Shown here piece after piece: positions 1 to 9,819 of a stretch of DNA of 64,000 nt. The stretch spans positions 2,604,001-2,668,000 of the forward strand of contig AP018040.2 of NCBI GenBank assembly GCA_002356435.2, in the 5' to 3' direction. The position numbers were made by a program, and so were the translations under genes. The notes under the pieces were generated by a model. It saw nothing but the letters and a program-made list of their open reading frames with translations, was not told the DNA's origin and made no database searches. Each line of letters starts with the position of its first letter. Position 1 is the first letter of the stretch. This DNA is from Petrimonas sp. IBARAKI. GTDB taxonomy: Bacteria; Bacteroidota; Bacteroidia; Bacteroidales; Dysgonomonadaceae.

Positions 1-1604
1 TTAGCTTGTTCAGTACCTATGCTCAGGAAGATTTCTATAAAGCGTACCGACAAGAATGGCTCCAAAAGGCTGAAGACAACAAACCCCAGCTAGTGATTAC
101 TGAAAAGAAACCCGTCCGGGTAATCAACATTGTCCGCGATGAAAATTCTTTTCAACACTGGAAAATTGTTCCTCATTCAGCTATCGATTCATTTTACTCC
201 ACCACATTCAAAAAAAATCAATCGACGATCCTCGATTTCAAGGAACATATAACCGGTTATTTTACGTTTTCTATTCGCCCTACCAACATAACCCCGGATG
301 CTCCATTGCGGTTAAAATTCACATTCGGTGAAGTGCCATCGGAACTGGCAGTATCCTTTGAGCCATACACGGGTAGTTTAAGTAGAGCCTGGCTTCAGGA
401 TGAAACCGTCACGGTTACTGCCTTGCCACAAACGATAACCATACCCCGGCGCCTCTCTTTCAGGTATGTTAAAATTGAACTGATCGCGTCACCTTCGTAT
501 GATTTTTATGTATCGGATATAAAATGTAACGCCGGTACTTCAGTAACCTCTGTACCACAAGAACTGGCTCCCTCTACTGAAGAAATAATAAAAAAAATCG
601 ATCAGACAGGGTTAGCCACTCTAAAAGAATGTATGCAAACGGTTTACGAGGACGGGCCCAAAAGAGACCAACGGTTATGGATAGGCGACCTGTATTTACA
701 GGCGATGACCAATAATTATTCTTTCGGGCAACATGACCTGACAAAGCGTTGTCTGTATTTGTTAGCAGGCCTGAGCCACCGGAATGGCTACCTGCATCCC
801 TGCATCTATGAAACACCGGAACCCCGTGGTGATGAACGGCTGTTCCTATTGGAATACGCCCTTCTCTTTAATGCAACCCTTAAAGATTACCTTCTGGCAA
901 CCAACGACAAACAAACTGCTTTGGATTTATGGCCAGTAGCCAAAAAACAATTGGACATCATCTATCAATATGTAGACAAGGATGGATTGATGGATTTTGC
1001 CAGAGCAAACAGGGAATGGTGGATCTTTATTGACTGGCGTGAAGGATTACACAAAGAAGTGCCTTTACAGGGAGTGTCCATTTTTGCTTTACAAGAAACG
1101 TATAAGCTGGCACAACTGATCGGAAAGGAAGATGAAGTAAAAAATGTTCCTCCGTTGATAAAAAAAATGAAAAGCACGGCACGTAAAAAATTTTACGATA
1201 AGAAAACCGGTTTTTTTGCCGGCACAATCAACCATCAGGTTTCTTATGCGTCGCAGTTATGGATGATTTTAAGCGGTGTAGCAACTACAAAAGAAGCGCA
1301 AACTGCACTATTGAATCTCTCCCATGCCCGCGATGTAAGTTATCCGGGAACTCCCTATCTTTATCACTATTACATTCAATCGCTTATAAATAGCGGGTTA
1401 CACAGTCTTGCAAAACAAGAATTAAAAAAATATTGGGGCGGGATGCTAGAGAAGGGAGCTGATACCTTTTGGGAGGCCTATGATCCTAATGACGATTTTC
1501 TTTCCCCTTACAATTTTTTTCCGGTGAATAGCTATTGTCATGCCTGGAGCTGTACTCCGGTCTATTTCATCAGAAAATATCCGGAAATATTTCAGCTAAA
1601 ATAA
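1..1604 (+). CDS. GH78-like alpha-L-rhamnosidase family protein, 5' end outside window
   Basis: The frame is open to the left edge, so the start codon is missing. The first visible residues (FSTYAQEDF) look like the end of a Sec signal peptide, so only some 15-20 residues are probably lost. A beta-sandwich region is followed by an (alpha/alpha)6 domain with the family motif KRDQRLWIGD about 218 residues from the first visible codon, TFWE near 486-489 and a C-terminal HAWSCTP. In canonical GH78 enzymes the first motif reads RDERxGWxGD and its Glu is the proposed general acid; here that position is Gln. The fold call is firm, but rhamnosidase activity is uncertain. It is followed by three more GH78-type genes on the same strand, so it is probably periplasmic and part of a rhamnose-containing glycan degradation locus. 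Confidence 0.85.
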   Translation, partial: SLFSTYAQEDFYKAYRQEWLQKAEDNKPQLVITEKKPVRVINIVRDENSFQHWKIVPHSAIDSFYSTTFKKNQSTILDFKEHITGYFTFSIRPTNITPDAPLRLKFTFGEVPSELAVSFEPYTGSLSRAWLQDETVTVTALPQTITIPRRLSFRYVKIELIASPSYDFYVSDIKCNAGTSVTSVPQELAPSTEEIIKKIDQTGLATLKECMQTVYEDGPKRDQRLWIGDLYLQAMTNNYSFGQHDLTKRCLYLLAGLSHRNGYLHPCIYETPEPRGDERLFLLEYALLFNATLKDYLLATNDKQTALDLWPVAKKQLDIIYQYVDKDGLMDFARANREWWIFIDWREGLHKEVPLQGVSIFALQETYKLAQLIGKEDEVKNVPPLIKKMKSTARKKFYDKKTGFFAGTINHQVSYASQLWMILSGVATTKEAQTALLNLSHARDVSYPGTPYLYHYYIQSLINSGLHSLAKQELKKYWGGMLEKGADTFWEAYDPNDDFLSPYNFFPVNSYCHAWSCTPVYFIRKYPEIFQLK

Positions 1605-1627
1605 ATCTACACACCAACAATAATTTT

Positions 1628-4129
1628 ATGGAGAAAAAAGAAAAAACGAAATTATCCGTCACAGGCAATCACTGCGTAATTAGTTATTTTTACGTCATCG
1701 TGCTCGTCCTGTTGCTGGGAAGCTGTGTCGCAAACAACACTAAAGGAGAGGAATCGGCTGAGCAGATGAGCAAAGCTGTCCCGGTATGGGCAGAAGGCCG
1801 CGAAAAAGAGATGAACCTCACCCTGGGATTCCGGGGTACCTTCAACGCAGACCCACACTCAGAGGCCATCCTGCGAGTTGCGGCTTCTACTGTTTACAGG
1901 CTCTTCCTCAACGGTGAGTTTGTGGGATCGGGACCGGCCCGCGCCGGGCACGGTTATTTCCGGGTGGACCGGTATGACCTCTCGGAACGCCTGAAAGCGG
2001 GAGAAAATATCGTGGCGATCGAGGTAGCCGGGTACAACGTAAACACGTATTACACCACCGACCAGCCCTCCTTTCTACAGGCAGAGGCAACGGTGGATGG
2101 CAAGGTGGTGCTGCATACCGGTGAAAACGGCCGTTTTGAGGCTACCGAAATAAGGGAACGCCTGCAGAAAGTAGAGCGCTATAGTTTCCAGCGTCCTTTT
2201 ACCGAATATTACCGGTTGGAGGAGGGATACGACCAATGGCGTTCGGACAAGACCCGGACCCTGGAAACGGTCAAACTCGTTCCGATGCCCTTAGTAAACC
2301 TCTTACCGCGGGGAGTGGACCAACCTGCCTACACTCTGCTGAAACCGGTACAACTCTACTCCAGGGGCACTTTTGCCAGCAAGATACCGGGGCAATACTA
2401 CAAAGACCGTTCGCTGGTAAATATCAGCGAACAATTCAAGGGCTATCCTGAAACAGAGTTGGAGGCCGTACCGTCACAGCACATACAGGAGTTGCAGACG
2501 GTGACGAAAGAATCGTTGAACACACCTTATGTTGGTTCAACCACGATCGATCTGAAAACGAATGAGTTCTCCATCCTCGACTTCGGCATTAATCAGACCG
2601 GATTCATCGGAGCCGTAATTCGTTGTACGGAACCCACCGAGGTGTGGTTTCATTTCGATGAGATGCTGACAGACGATGATGTGATCAGCAAGAAACGGAT
2701 GGCCGACGTCAACAACCAAGTAGTCTACGAACTTCAGCCGGGAGAATACCGCATCGAGTCGTTCGAACCCTACACCTTTAAATTTCTAAAGATACTGGTT
2801 ACACAAGGGGCCTGTCGGGTAGAAAAAATCTTCCTCAGGGAGTTTGCAGCACCCGAACATCCGGATGCTGCCTTCTCCAGCAGCAACGAAAAATTAAACC
2901 GGATCTATGATGCGGCCAAACAGACATACCGGCAAAACGCCCTGGATGTTTTTATGGATTGTCCCTCGCGGGAGCGTGCCGGCTGGCTGTGTGACAGTTA
3001 CTTTACCGCAATCATGGAGAAAGAATTCACCGGGTATTCAAAAGTAGCCCATAATTTTTACGAGAACTATGCATTGCCGGAGAAATTTGAGTTCCTTCCG
3101 GAAGGCATGATCCCGATGTGTTATCCCGCCGATCACAACGACGGCGTATTTATCCCCAACTGGTCACTCTGGTTTATCGTTCAGATTGATGATTATGCCA
3201 AACGCGGCGGCGACAGGCAACTGGTCGCTAACCTGAAAACACGGATTACCGATCTGCTGGCATATTTCGAAAAGTTCGAAAACGAAGACGGACTGCTGGA
3301 AAAACTGGAAAGCTGGATCTTTGTGGAATGGTCCAAAGCCAACAGCCTCGTACAGGATGTGAACTATCCCACGAACATGCTCTACAGCGCTGCACTCCAA
3401 AGTGCGGCGCGTCTCTACGACAATGAAGCGTGGCAAATGAAAGCGGACCATATCCGCAGTCAGATACAGAAACAATCCTTCAATGGCGAGTTTTTTGTGG
3501 ACAATGCAGTAAGAAAAGACGGGGTTTTACGGGTAACCGACCAGATTACCGAAGTTTGCCAGTACTACGCTTTCTTTTTCAACATCGCAACCCCGGAGAG
3601 TTATCCTGCCTTGTGGAAAAAACTGACCGATGAATTCGGGCCGCACCGCAACACCGCCATCACCTATCCCCAGGTGGCCGTTGCCAATGCATTTATCGGC
3701 AATTATCTCCGGATGGATATCCTTTCCCGGTACGGACTCCAGTCCCAACTCATCTCCGAAATCGAGGAGTACTTCTTCTATATGGCCGAACGTACCGGAA
3801 CCCTTTGGGAGAATGTACACAGCCAGGCCAGCTGCAACCACGGATTTGCCTCCTACATCGGCCATGTGCTTTACCGTGACGTACTGGGCATCAGTAACAT
3901 TGACTATGAGAACAAGAAAATCGTTCTTCGCTTCACCGATCTCGACCTGGAACAATGCAGCGGTTCCATTCCTGTGGAAGATGAGGTAATCCGGCTCGAA
4001 TGGAAAAGAGTGGATAACCAAATACAATATCGGTTGGATGTACCCGCAGGTTATGAAGTAACGATAGAGAACCGGAGCAAAAACCAGCTTGTCGACCTGG
4101 ATAAAATCAGCACTTACCGACAAGGATAG
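1628..4129 (+). CDS. GH78-type alpha-L-rhamnosidase, lipoprotein
   Basis: This 833-residue protein is predicted to release terminal alpha-L-rhamnose from glycans. The frame is open further upstream (to 1535), but that part overlaps the previous gene. ATG 1628 gives a basic N-terminus, a hydrophobic stretch and the lipobox LLLGSC with Cys33, so I chose it. Beta-sandwich modules come first. The catalytic (alpha/alpha)6 domain carries DCPSRERAGWLCD near 443-455, with a Glu at the general-acid position, and RTGTLWE in the C-terminal third supplies the second acidic residue. The gap to the previous stop is 23 nt and to the next start 28 nt, which fits one transcript. It is likely anchored to the outer membrane or facing the periplasm. 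The exact linkage cannot be read from sequence. Confidence 0.9.
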   Translation: MEKKEKTKLSVTGNHCVISYFYVIVLVLLLGSCVANNTKGEESAEQMSKAVPVWAEGREKEMNLTLGFRGTFNADPHSEAILRVAASTVYRLFLNGEFVGSGPARAGHGYFRVDRYDLSERLKAGENIVAIEVAGYNVNTYYTTDQPSFLQAEATVDGKVVLHTGENGRFEATEIRERLQKVERYSFQRPFTEYYRLEEGYDQWRSDKTRTLETVKLVPMPLVNLLPRGVDQPAYTLLKPVQLYSRGTFASKIPGQYYKDRSLVNISEQFKGYPETELEAVPSQHIQELQTVTKESLNTPYVGSTTIDLKTNEFSILDFGINQTGFIGAVIRCTEPTEVWFHFDEMLTDDDVISKKRMADVNNQVVYELQPGEYRIESFEPYTFKFLKILVTQGACRVEKIFLREFAAPEHPDAAFSSSNEKLNRIYDAAKQTYRQNALDVFMDCPSRERAGWLCDSYFTAIMEKEFTGYSKVAHNFYENYALPEKFEFLPEGMIPMCYPADHNDGVFIPNWSLWFIVQIDDYAKRGGDRQLVANLKTRITDLLAYFEKFENEDGLLEKLESWIFVEWSKANSLVQDVNYPTNMLYSAALQSAARLYDNEAWQMKADHIRSQIQKQSFNGEFFVDNAVRKDGVLRVTDQITEVCQYYAFFFNIATPESYPALWKKLTDEFGPHRNTAITYPQVAVANAFIGNYLRMDILSRYGLQSQLISEIEEYFFYMAERTGTLWENVHSQASCNHGFASYIGHVLYRDVLGISNIDYENKKIVLRFTDLDLEQCSGSIPVEDEVIRLEWKRVDNQIQYRLDVPAGYEVTIENRSKNQLVDLDKISTYRQG

Positions 4130-4157
4130 GTTCAATCTGAAAAATAATTTTAATCAT

Positions 4158-6944
4158 ATGAGAACAAGAAACTTACTTTTAATAGTTATTTTTTTATCAG
4201 CCAGTTTTTCAATATTTTCCCAGAAGCAAGGTGCTTTATATCCTATGGAATTAACCACAGAATACCTTGTCGACCCCACAGGATTGGATGTCCGACAACC
4301 ACGGTTTAGCTGGAAGTTGGCTACTGCAAACCCGCAAGTTTTCGGCCAGGCGCAGACAGCGTACCGCATTTTGGTTAGCTCGACGAAACGGGATCTCGAT
4401 AAAAACAAGGGCAATATTTGGGATACGGGATGGATCTCTTCAGATAACATGCAGCTTGTTGATTATAAAGGAAAAGAGCTAGAATCTGATCGGAGTTACT
4501 TTTGGAAAGTTGCAGTAAAAGACGAAAAGGGTAACCCATCTGCATTCAGTAAATCAGCGTCTTTCACCACCGGGCTGTTCGATGATGCTGAATGGACAGC
4601 AAAATGGATCGGCACCACGGAAATCTATGACCCTTCGGCAGGACCCAACAAAATTTCTGATCCGTGGTTCAGAAAATCTTTCGATTTAAAACAAAAACCC
4701 TCCAGGGCAACCCTATTTGTAGCATCGGTAGGTTATCACGAAGTGTATGTGAACGGCCAAAAAATAGACGATCACGTGTTGGCACCGGCTGTGACCGACC
4801 ACACACAGCGCGCCCGATACATTGCCTACGACATCGCTCCGCAGTTAAAACAAGGGAAAAATGTCATCGCGTTGTGGCTGGGAGCATCCTGGGCAATCTA
4901 CGCACCCTATGCCACTCCCGATAAACCCCGGACACCCATTGTGACAGCCCAAACCGATATTTTCGGAAAGAACGACCAAAAACTGGTGAGGATCATCACC
5001 GACGAGTCGTGGAAAACACATCCCAGTCCCAATAAACTCATCGGAAACTGGGGGTTTGGCGTTGGCGGATACGGTGGTGAAATTTGGGATGCCAACAAAG
5101 AAATCGACAACTGGAACCTGGCGACCTATAATGATCAGGTATGGAACAGGGCAACGGTTTATACACCGGCACTAAAACTGTCCGCTCAACGCGTGGAAAC
5201 AAATACCCTGTTCAACGAAATTCAACCCGTAGAGATCGTAAGCCGCCCCGATGGGACATTCCGGGTAGACATGGGGGTAAATTTTGCGGGATGGACGCAG
5301 ATCAACGTTGACGGAAACCCCGGCGACACGGTTCGTTTCCAATTTTCTGAACGCCAGCAGGACGATATGACCTTTGGGTTATACAACTTATACGTCATCG
5401 GCCCTTCCGGGAAAGGCACATTCAAAAACCGGTTTAATTACAGTTCCGGTAGATGGATCACCCTTAAAGGCCTGAAATCAGCCCCGAAGAAGGAAGACAT
5501 AAAAGGTTGGATGGTTCGTACCAACTTCGCGGATGCTACCTCGTTTGAATGTTCCGATCCGTTGCAAAACTGGATTTACAATACCGTAAACTGGACATTC
5601 GAGAACCTGTCTCTCGGCGGGTACGTTGTTGACTGCCCGCAACGTGAACGGTTCGGCTACGGTGGTGACGCCCACGCCACATCCGAAACCGGAATGCTGA
5701 ATTATCAGCTGGGCGCGTTCTACAACAAATGGCTCGAAGATTGGCGGGATGTACAAGGGACCGAACCGATGGTCGGAAACATGAACGATCCAGACTGGGC
5801 GCGCAAGAAGGAAGGCAGCGGCAGAAGACTCGGCGGGGGTATATTGCCCCAGACGGCACCCACCTATCACGGCGGCGGCGGCCCTGCTTGGGGCGGAATT
5901 GTGGTTACCCTACCCTGGTTCATGTACCAATACCAGGGTGATGTGCGGGTACTTGAGGAAAATTTCGAGATGATAAAAGGCTGGCTCGCTTTTCTGGACA
6001 CCCATGTGGAAAATAATCTACTCAAACGATACGGCGGCCGGTGGGATTTTTTGGGCGACTGGCTTTGGCCCGGTGCAACCACACAAGGGATGAACAACTA
6101 TTCCGACGAAAACCTGTTTTTCAACAACTGTTACTGGATTTACAACTTAAAGACAGGTGCAAAGATAGCCGAAGCAATCGGAAAAACGGCCGAAGCGCAA
6201 AAATGGAAACACCAGGCTGAGGTATCGGGCAAAGCCCTTCACGACAAATACTTTCACGCCGATGACCACAATTATTCCGATAAAACCATGCGAAGCCTCT
6301 CTGCAGCGTTATACGGAGACATAATGCCGGTGAAACTCCGTCCGTTGGTAATGAAACGGCTCGAAAAAGAAATCCTCGTCAACCGCAACGGCCACATCGA
6401 TGTGGGAATTACCGGCGGTGCGATGCTTTTCAAGGTATTGCGCGAAGAAGGCCGCGACGACCTCATCTACTCCATGACATCACAAACCACCTATCCCAGC
6501 TGGGGGCTGATGCGTGAAAGCGGAGCTTCCACCATGTGGGAAATGTGGGAGAAAGACTTACCCGGCCATTCACTTTTACACAGCTCCTATCTCTATCCCG
6601 GCGCATGGTACATAGACGGTGTAGCCGGAATCCGCAGAAGAGACGATTCGCCTGGATTCAGAAAGTTCGATATCCGCGTCCCAAAATTTGCAGAAGAGCA
6701 CGTTTCATGGGCAAAAGCAGGCTTCAACTCTCCTGCCGGTATGATTCAATCACATTGGAAAAGAGAAAACGGTAAAACGACGCTCTCCGTTACCATTCCA
6801 CCCAATTGCGCAGCAACCGTTTATTTCCCCGATGAATCCGGTAGGAAAATACGTGAAAGTTCTGGTTTTGCAACCGAAACGGGCAAAAAAAACGGATACG
6901 TTCTGTTTGAAATTAATTCGGGAAACTATATCTTTGAGAACTAA
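4158..6944 (+). CDS. GH78 alpha-L-rhamnosidase, secreted
   Basis: This 928-residue protein is the most canonical of the first three GH78 genes. ATG 4158 is preferred over the longer frame from 4089 because it opens with a clear Sec signal peptide (MRTRNLLLIVIFLSASF, then SIFSQ) and does not overlap the previous gene. The N-terminus has the fibronectin-like module usual in GH78 (TPxxTEYLVDPTGLDVRQPRFSW type), then the carbohydrate-binding sandwich (SVGYHEVYVNGQKI). The catalytic domain holds VDCPQRERFGYGGDA near 491-505 and STMWEMWE further on, followed by the HSSYLYPGAWYIDGVAGI segment. Its signal peptide has no lipobox, unlike both neighbours, so it is probably soluble in the periplasm. Confidence 0.93.
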   Translation: MRTRNLLLIVIFLSASFSIFSQKQGALYPMELTTEYLVDPTGLDVRQPRFSWKLATANPQVFGQAQTAYRILVSSTKRDLDKNKGNIWDTGWISSDNMQLVDYKGKELESDRSYFWKVAVKDEKGNPSAFSKSASFTTGLFDDAEWTAKWIGTTEIYDPSAGPNKISDPWFRKSFDLKQKPSRATLFVASVGYHEVYVNGQKIDDHVLAPAVTDHTQRARYIAYDIAPQLKQGKNVIALWLGASWAIYAPYATPDKPRTPIVTAQTDIFGKNDQKLVRIITDESWKTHPSPNKLIGNWGFGVGGYGGEIWDANKEIDNWNLATYNDQVWNRATVYTPALKLSAQRVETNTLFNEIQPVEIVSRPDGTFRVDMGVNFAGWTQINVDGNPGDTVRFQFSERQQDDMTFGLYNLYVIGPSGKGTFKNRFNYSSGRWITLKGLKSAPKKEDIKGWMVRTNFADATSFECSDPLQNWIYNTVNWTFENLSLGGYVVDCPQRERFGYGGDAHATSETGMLNYQLGAFYNKWLEDWRDVQGTEPMVGNMNDPDWARKKEGSGRRLGGGILPQTAPTYHGGGGPAWGGIVVTLPWFMYQYQGDVRVLEENFEMIKGWLAFLDTHVENNLLKRYGGRWDFLGDWLWPGATTQGMNNYSDENLFFNNCYWIYNLKTGAKIAEAIGKTAEAQKWKHQAEVSGKALHDKYFHADDHNYSDKTMRSLSAALYGDIMPVKLRPLVMKRLEKEILVNRNGHIDVGITGGAMLFKVLREEGRDDLIYSMTSQTTYPSWGLMRESGASTMWEMWEKDLPGHSLLHSSYLYPGAWYIDGVAGIRRRDDSPGFRKFDIRVPKFAEEHVSWAKAGFNSPAGMIQSHWKRENGKTTLSVTIPPNCAATVYFPDESGRKIRESSGFATETGKKNGYVLFEINSGNYIFEN

Positions 6945-6970
6945 TAACATATCTAGAACTAATTTTTCTT

Positions 6971-9697
6971 ATGAGACACACCCTTTTATTCACCGTAATT
7001 TTACTTTCCGTCCTGTTGGCCGGATGTAAAGAAGGAAAGCTGAATGTAGCTTCCCTGAAAATTGAAATGCAGGAAAATCCGGAAGGATTAAGCACACTTA
7101 CTCCACGGTTTTCGTGGCAGATTAGTTCCAATTCTCCCGATCTTATCCAACAATCGTATCAGATTCAAGTTGCCCGGTCGGAAGATGATCTGAAAAAAGA
7201 AGTAAATCTTTTGTGGGATTCGGGAATCGTCAGCAGCGACGGGTCGGTACTCATTCCTTACCAGGGCCAACCCCTCTCGTCGGGAAGCAAATACTTCTGG
7301 CGCGTAAAAATTAACACCAATCAAGGCGACGGCAACTGGAGCAAAGTCAATTATTGGTCGATGGCTCTATTGAATGATTCGGAGTGGCAGGCAAAATGGA
7401 TTGGTGAGGACTCATTGTCCAATCCCGGTGAGACGGATAAGGACAACACACGCCTGGCCGCACGTTACCTGAGAAAGTCCTTTGAGACGAGAAACAGTAC
7501 AATCCATCGGGCCGTCCTTTATGTTGCAGGCCTCGGAGCGCATGAAGCTTACCTGAACGGGAATCGGGTTTCGGAAGATGTCTTTGCCCCAACGGTTTCC
7601 TGGTATCCCAACCGGGTTTATTACAATACGTACGACGTAACCCCGCTCCTGCAGAAAGACAAAAACCTGCTGGCCGTTAAACTGGGCAACGGCAGGTATT
7701 TCGGAATGCGGGGATCACGCAGCCAGATGTTCGGGTTGCCCCGTTTGCTGGCTCAACTCGATATAGAATATGCCGACGGGACCCGGGAGGTGATTGCCAG
7801 TGATGAATCCTGGAAAGTTACTTCAAAAGGGCCCATCGTGGCCAACAATGAGTTTGACGGAGAAGAATACGATGCCCGCCTCGAACTGACCGGATGGGAA
7901 ACAGCCGGCTACGATGATGCCTCGTGGCAACAAGTGGACATAATGACTGCTCCCGAAGGCAAACTCACGGCCCAACCCAACCCGAATATCCGGGTGATGG
8001 AAGAGATAAAACCCGTCCGGATCTCCAAGCTTGCCGATGGTAAATTTATCCTCGATATGGGCCAAAACATGGTCGGGTGGCTGAAGATAAACAAGTTGAA
8101 CGGGAAAAAGGATCAACCCGTGACGATGCGTTTTGCTGAGATACTCAATCCGGACAGCACCATTTACCTGGCAAATATCCGCTCCGCAAAGGTAACGGAC
8201 ATCTACACCCCTGCGAAAGACGGAGCGTTTAGCTGGGAACCTTCCTTTGTTTATCACGGCTTCCGTTTCGTTGAAATATCCGGATTGAATGAACAACCCG
8301 AATTATCCAGTTTTACCGGGAAAGTGGTGTACGACAACATGGAGACCACCGGACAGTTCGAAACTTCCAACAACATCATCAACCAGACCTTCAAAAACGC
8401 ATATTGGGGAATTCGCGGAAACTACCGCGGAATGCCCACCGACTGTCCGCAACGCGATGAACGCCAGGGCTGGCTGGGCGACCGGGCAACCGGATGCTTC
8501 GGCGAAGCGTTTGTTTTTAATAACGCCTTGCTGTACAGTAAATGGGCACAGGACATAGAGGATTCTCAAAGTCCGGAAGGAAGTATTTCGGTGGTTTCAC
8601 CCCGTTACTGGACCATTTACAACGACGACGTAACCTGGCCGGCTGCTTATTTCTATGCAGCAAAAATGCTTTACCACCAATACGGTGATACGGAACCCAT
8701 CAGAAAACATTATCCCTCCATGAAACGTTATCTGGAGCGTATCCAGCAGGTATCCATGCAAGACTTTATCCTCACAAAAGACACCTACGGCGATTGGTGC
8801 ATGCCTCCCGAAAAACAGGAGCTGATCCACTCCCAGGATCCTTCGCGCAAGACAGCGGGAGCGATTCTGAGTACAACCATGTATTACAGCCTGCTTAACC
8901 TGATGGTTGAGTTTGCCCAGTTGACCGGGAACCAACAGGATATTCAGGGATTTAAGGAGCTGGCAGGCCGGATAAAAGAGGCATACAACACGACGTTCTT
9001 CAACACCGACTCGGCAAAATACGACAACAACACGGTAACGGCAAACATGCTGTCACTCCGGCTGGGCCTGGTTCCCGAAGGAAAGGAACAGCAAGTGTTT
9101 GAAAATATCGTTCAAAAAACAGAAGTCGATTTTAACGGACACGTCAGTACCGGTGTGCTGGGGATACAGCAGTTGATGCGTGGACTTACACAGTACGGAA
9201 ACGTGGACCTGGCATATAAAATTGCGACAAATGAGACCTATCCGAGCTGGGGGTACATGATCAAAAAAGGTGCTACCACCATTTGGGAACTTTGGAACGG
9301 GGATACAGCCGACCCGGCAATGAACTCCGCCAATCACGTCATGTTGCTCGGAGATCTCATCATCTGGTATTACGAAGATTTGGCCGGAATTAAAAATTAT
9401 CCCGGGAGTGTAGCTTACAAAAAGTTGTGGATGGAACCCCGGTTTCCTGAAGGACTTTCACATGTGAAAGCTTCGTACAAATCGGTTTACGGAGAAATCA
9501 AGAGCGAATGGACAAAAGAAAACGGGTCGTTTAACTGGAACATCTCTATTCCGGGAAACACTTCCGCTGTGGTGAAATTGCCGAAAGAGCTACAAATCAT
9601 AAAACCGGGTCAAAATGGCGTAAGAAGCTTTAAGGAAACCGACTCGGGAGTTGAAATAGAATTAGGATCAGGCAACTATACCCTGTCCAACCGGTAA
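6971..9697 (+). CDS. GH78 alpha-L-rhamnosidase, lipoprotein
   Basis: The 908-residue protein has lipobox LLAGC with Cys19. It starts with the GH78 N-terminal module (ENPEGLSTLTPRFSWQI), then the sandwich domain (VAGLGAHEAYLNGNRVSEDV) and the helical catalytic domain with TDCPQRDERQGWLGDRA near 489-505. That is the full consensus, including the proposed acid Glu. GATTIWELWNGD and ANHVMLLGDLIIWYYEDLAGI complete the active-site region. It lies 26 nt after the previous gene and is the last of the row. The 122 nt after it contain a fresh promoter for the next gene, so the glycosidase transcript probably ends here. Confidence 0.94.
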   Translation: MRHTLLFTVILLSVLLAGCKEGKLNVASLKIEMQENPEGLSTLTPRFSWQISSNSPDLIQQSYQIQVARSEDDLKKEVNLLWDSGIVSSDGSVLIPYQGQPLSSGSKYFWRVKINTNQGDGNWSKVNYWSMALLNDSEWQAKWIGEDSLSNPGETDKDNTRLAARYLRKSFETRNSTIHRAVLYVAGLGAHEAYLNGNRVSEDVFAPTVSWYPNRVYYNTYDVTPLLQKDKNLLAVKLGNGRYFGMRGSRSQMFGLPRLLAQLDIEYADGTREVIASDESWKVTSKGPIVANNEFDGEEYDARLELTGWETAGYDDASWQQVDIMTAPEGKLTAQPNPNIRVMEEIKPVRISKLADGKFILDMGQNMVGWLKINKLNGKKDQPVTMRFAEILNPDSTIYLANIRSAKVTDIYTPAKDGAFSWEPSFVYHGFRFVEISGLNEQPELSSFTGKVVYDNMETTGQFETSNNIINQTFKNAYWGIRGNYRGMPTDCPQRDERQGWLGDRATGCFGEAFVFNNALLYSKWAQDIEDSQSPEGSISVVSPRYWTIYNDDVTWPAAYFYAAKMLYHQYGDTEPIRKHYPSMKRYLERIQQVSMQDFILTKDTYGDWCMPPEKQELIHSQDPSRKTAGAILSTTMYYSLLNLMVEFAQLTGNQQDIQGFKELAGRIKEAYNTTFFNTDSAKYDNNTVTANMLSLRLGLVPEGKEQQVFENIVQKTEVDFNGHVSTGVLGIQQLMRGLTQYGNVDLAYKIATNETYPSWGYMIKKGATTIWELWNGDTADPAMNSANHVMLLGDLIIWYYEDLAGIKNYPGSVAYKKLWMEPRFPEGLSHVKASYKSVYGEIKSEWTKENGSFNWNISIPGNTSAVVKLPKELQIIKPGQNGVRSFKETDSGVEIELGSGNYTLSNR

Positions 9698-9762
9698 CCG
9701 GTAGTTTGAATTGAACAAATCGTTAATAAAGGAAATAAACTGACTTTTAGACAGGGGCAACG

Positions 9763-9791
9763 GCTTTTATTTAAATATTTTCTTACTTTTG
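9763..9791 (+). promoter_or_regulatory. Bacteroidota-type promoter upstream of the DUF3316 gene
   Basis: TACTTTTG at 9784-9791 matches the -7 consensus TAnnTTTG. A T-rich element (CTTTTAT, 9763-9769) sits where the -33 element should be, although it is not TTTG. The ATG follows 28 nt after the box. Confidence 0.5.
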
Positions 9792-9819
9792 TAAGTTGAA
9801 TATCGAATTATAAGTAAGA

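Noticed and set aside
3527-4135. 202-codon minus-strand frame inside the second GH78 gene
   Set aside because: Shadow of a well-supported gene on the other strand with no signal of its own.
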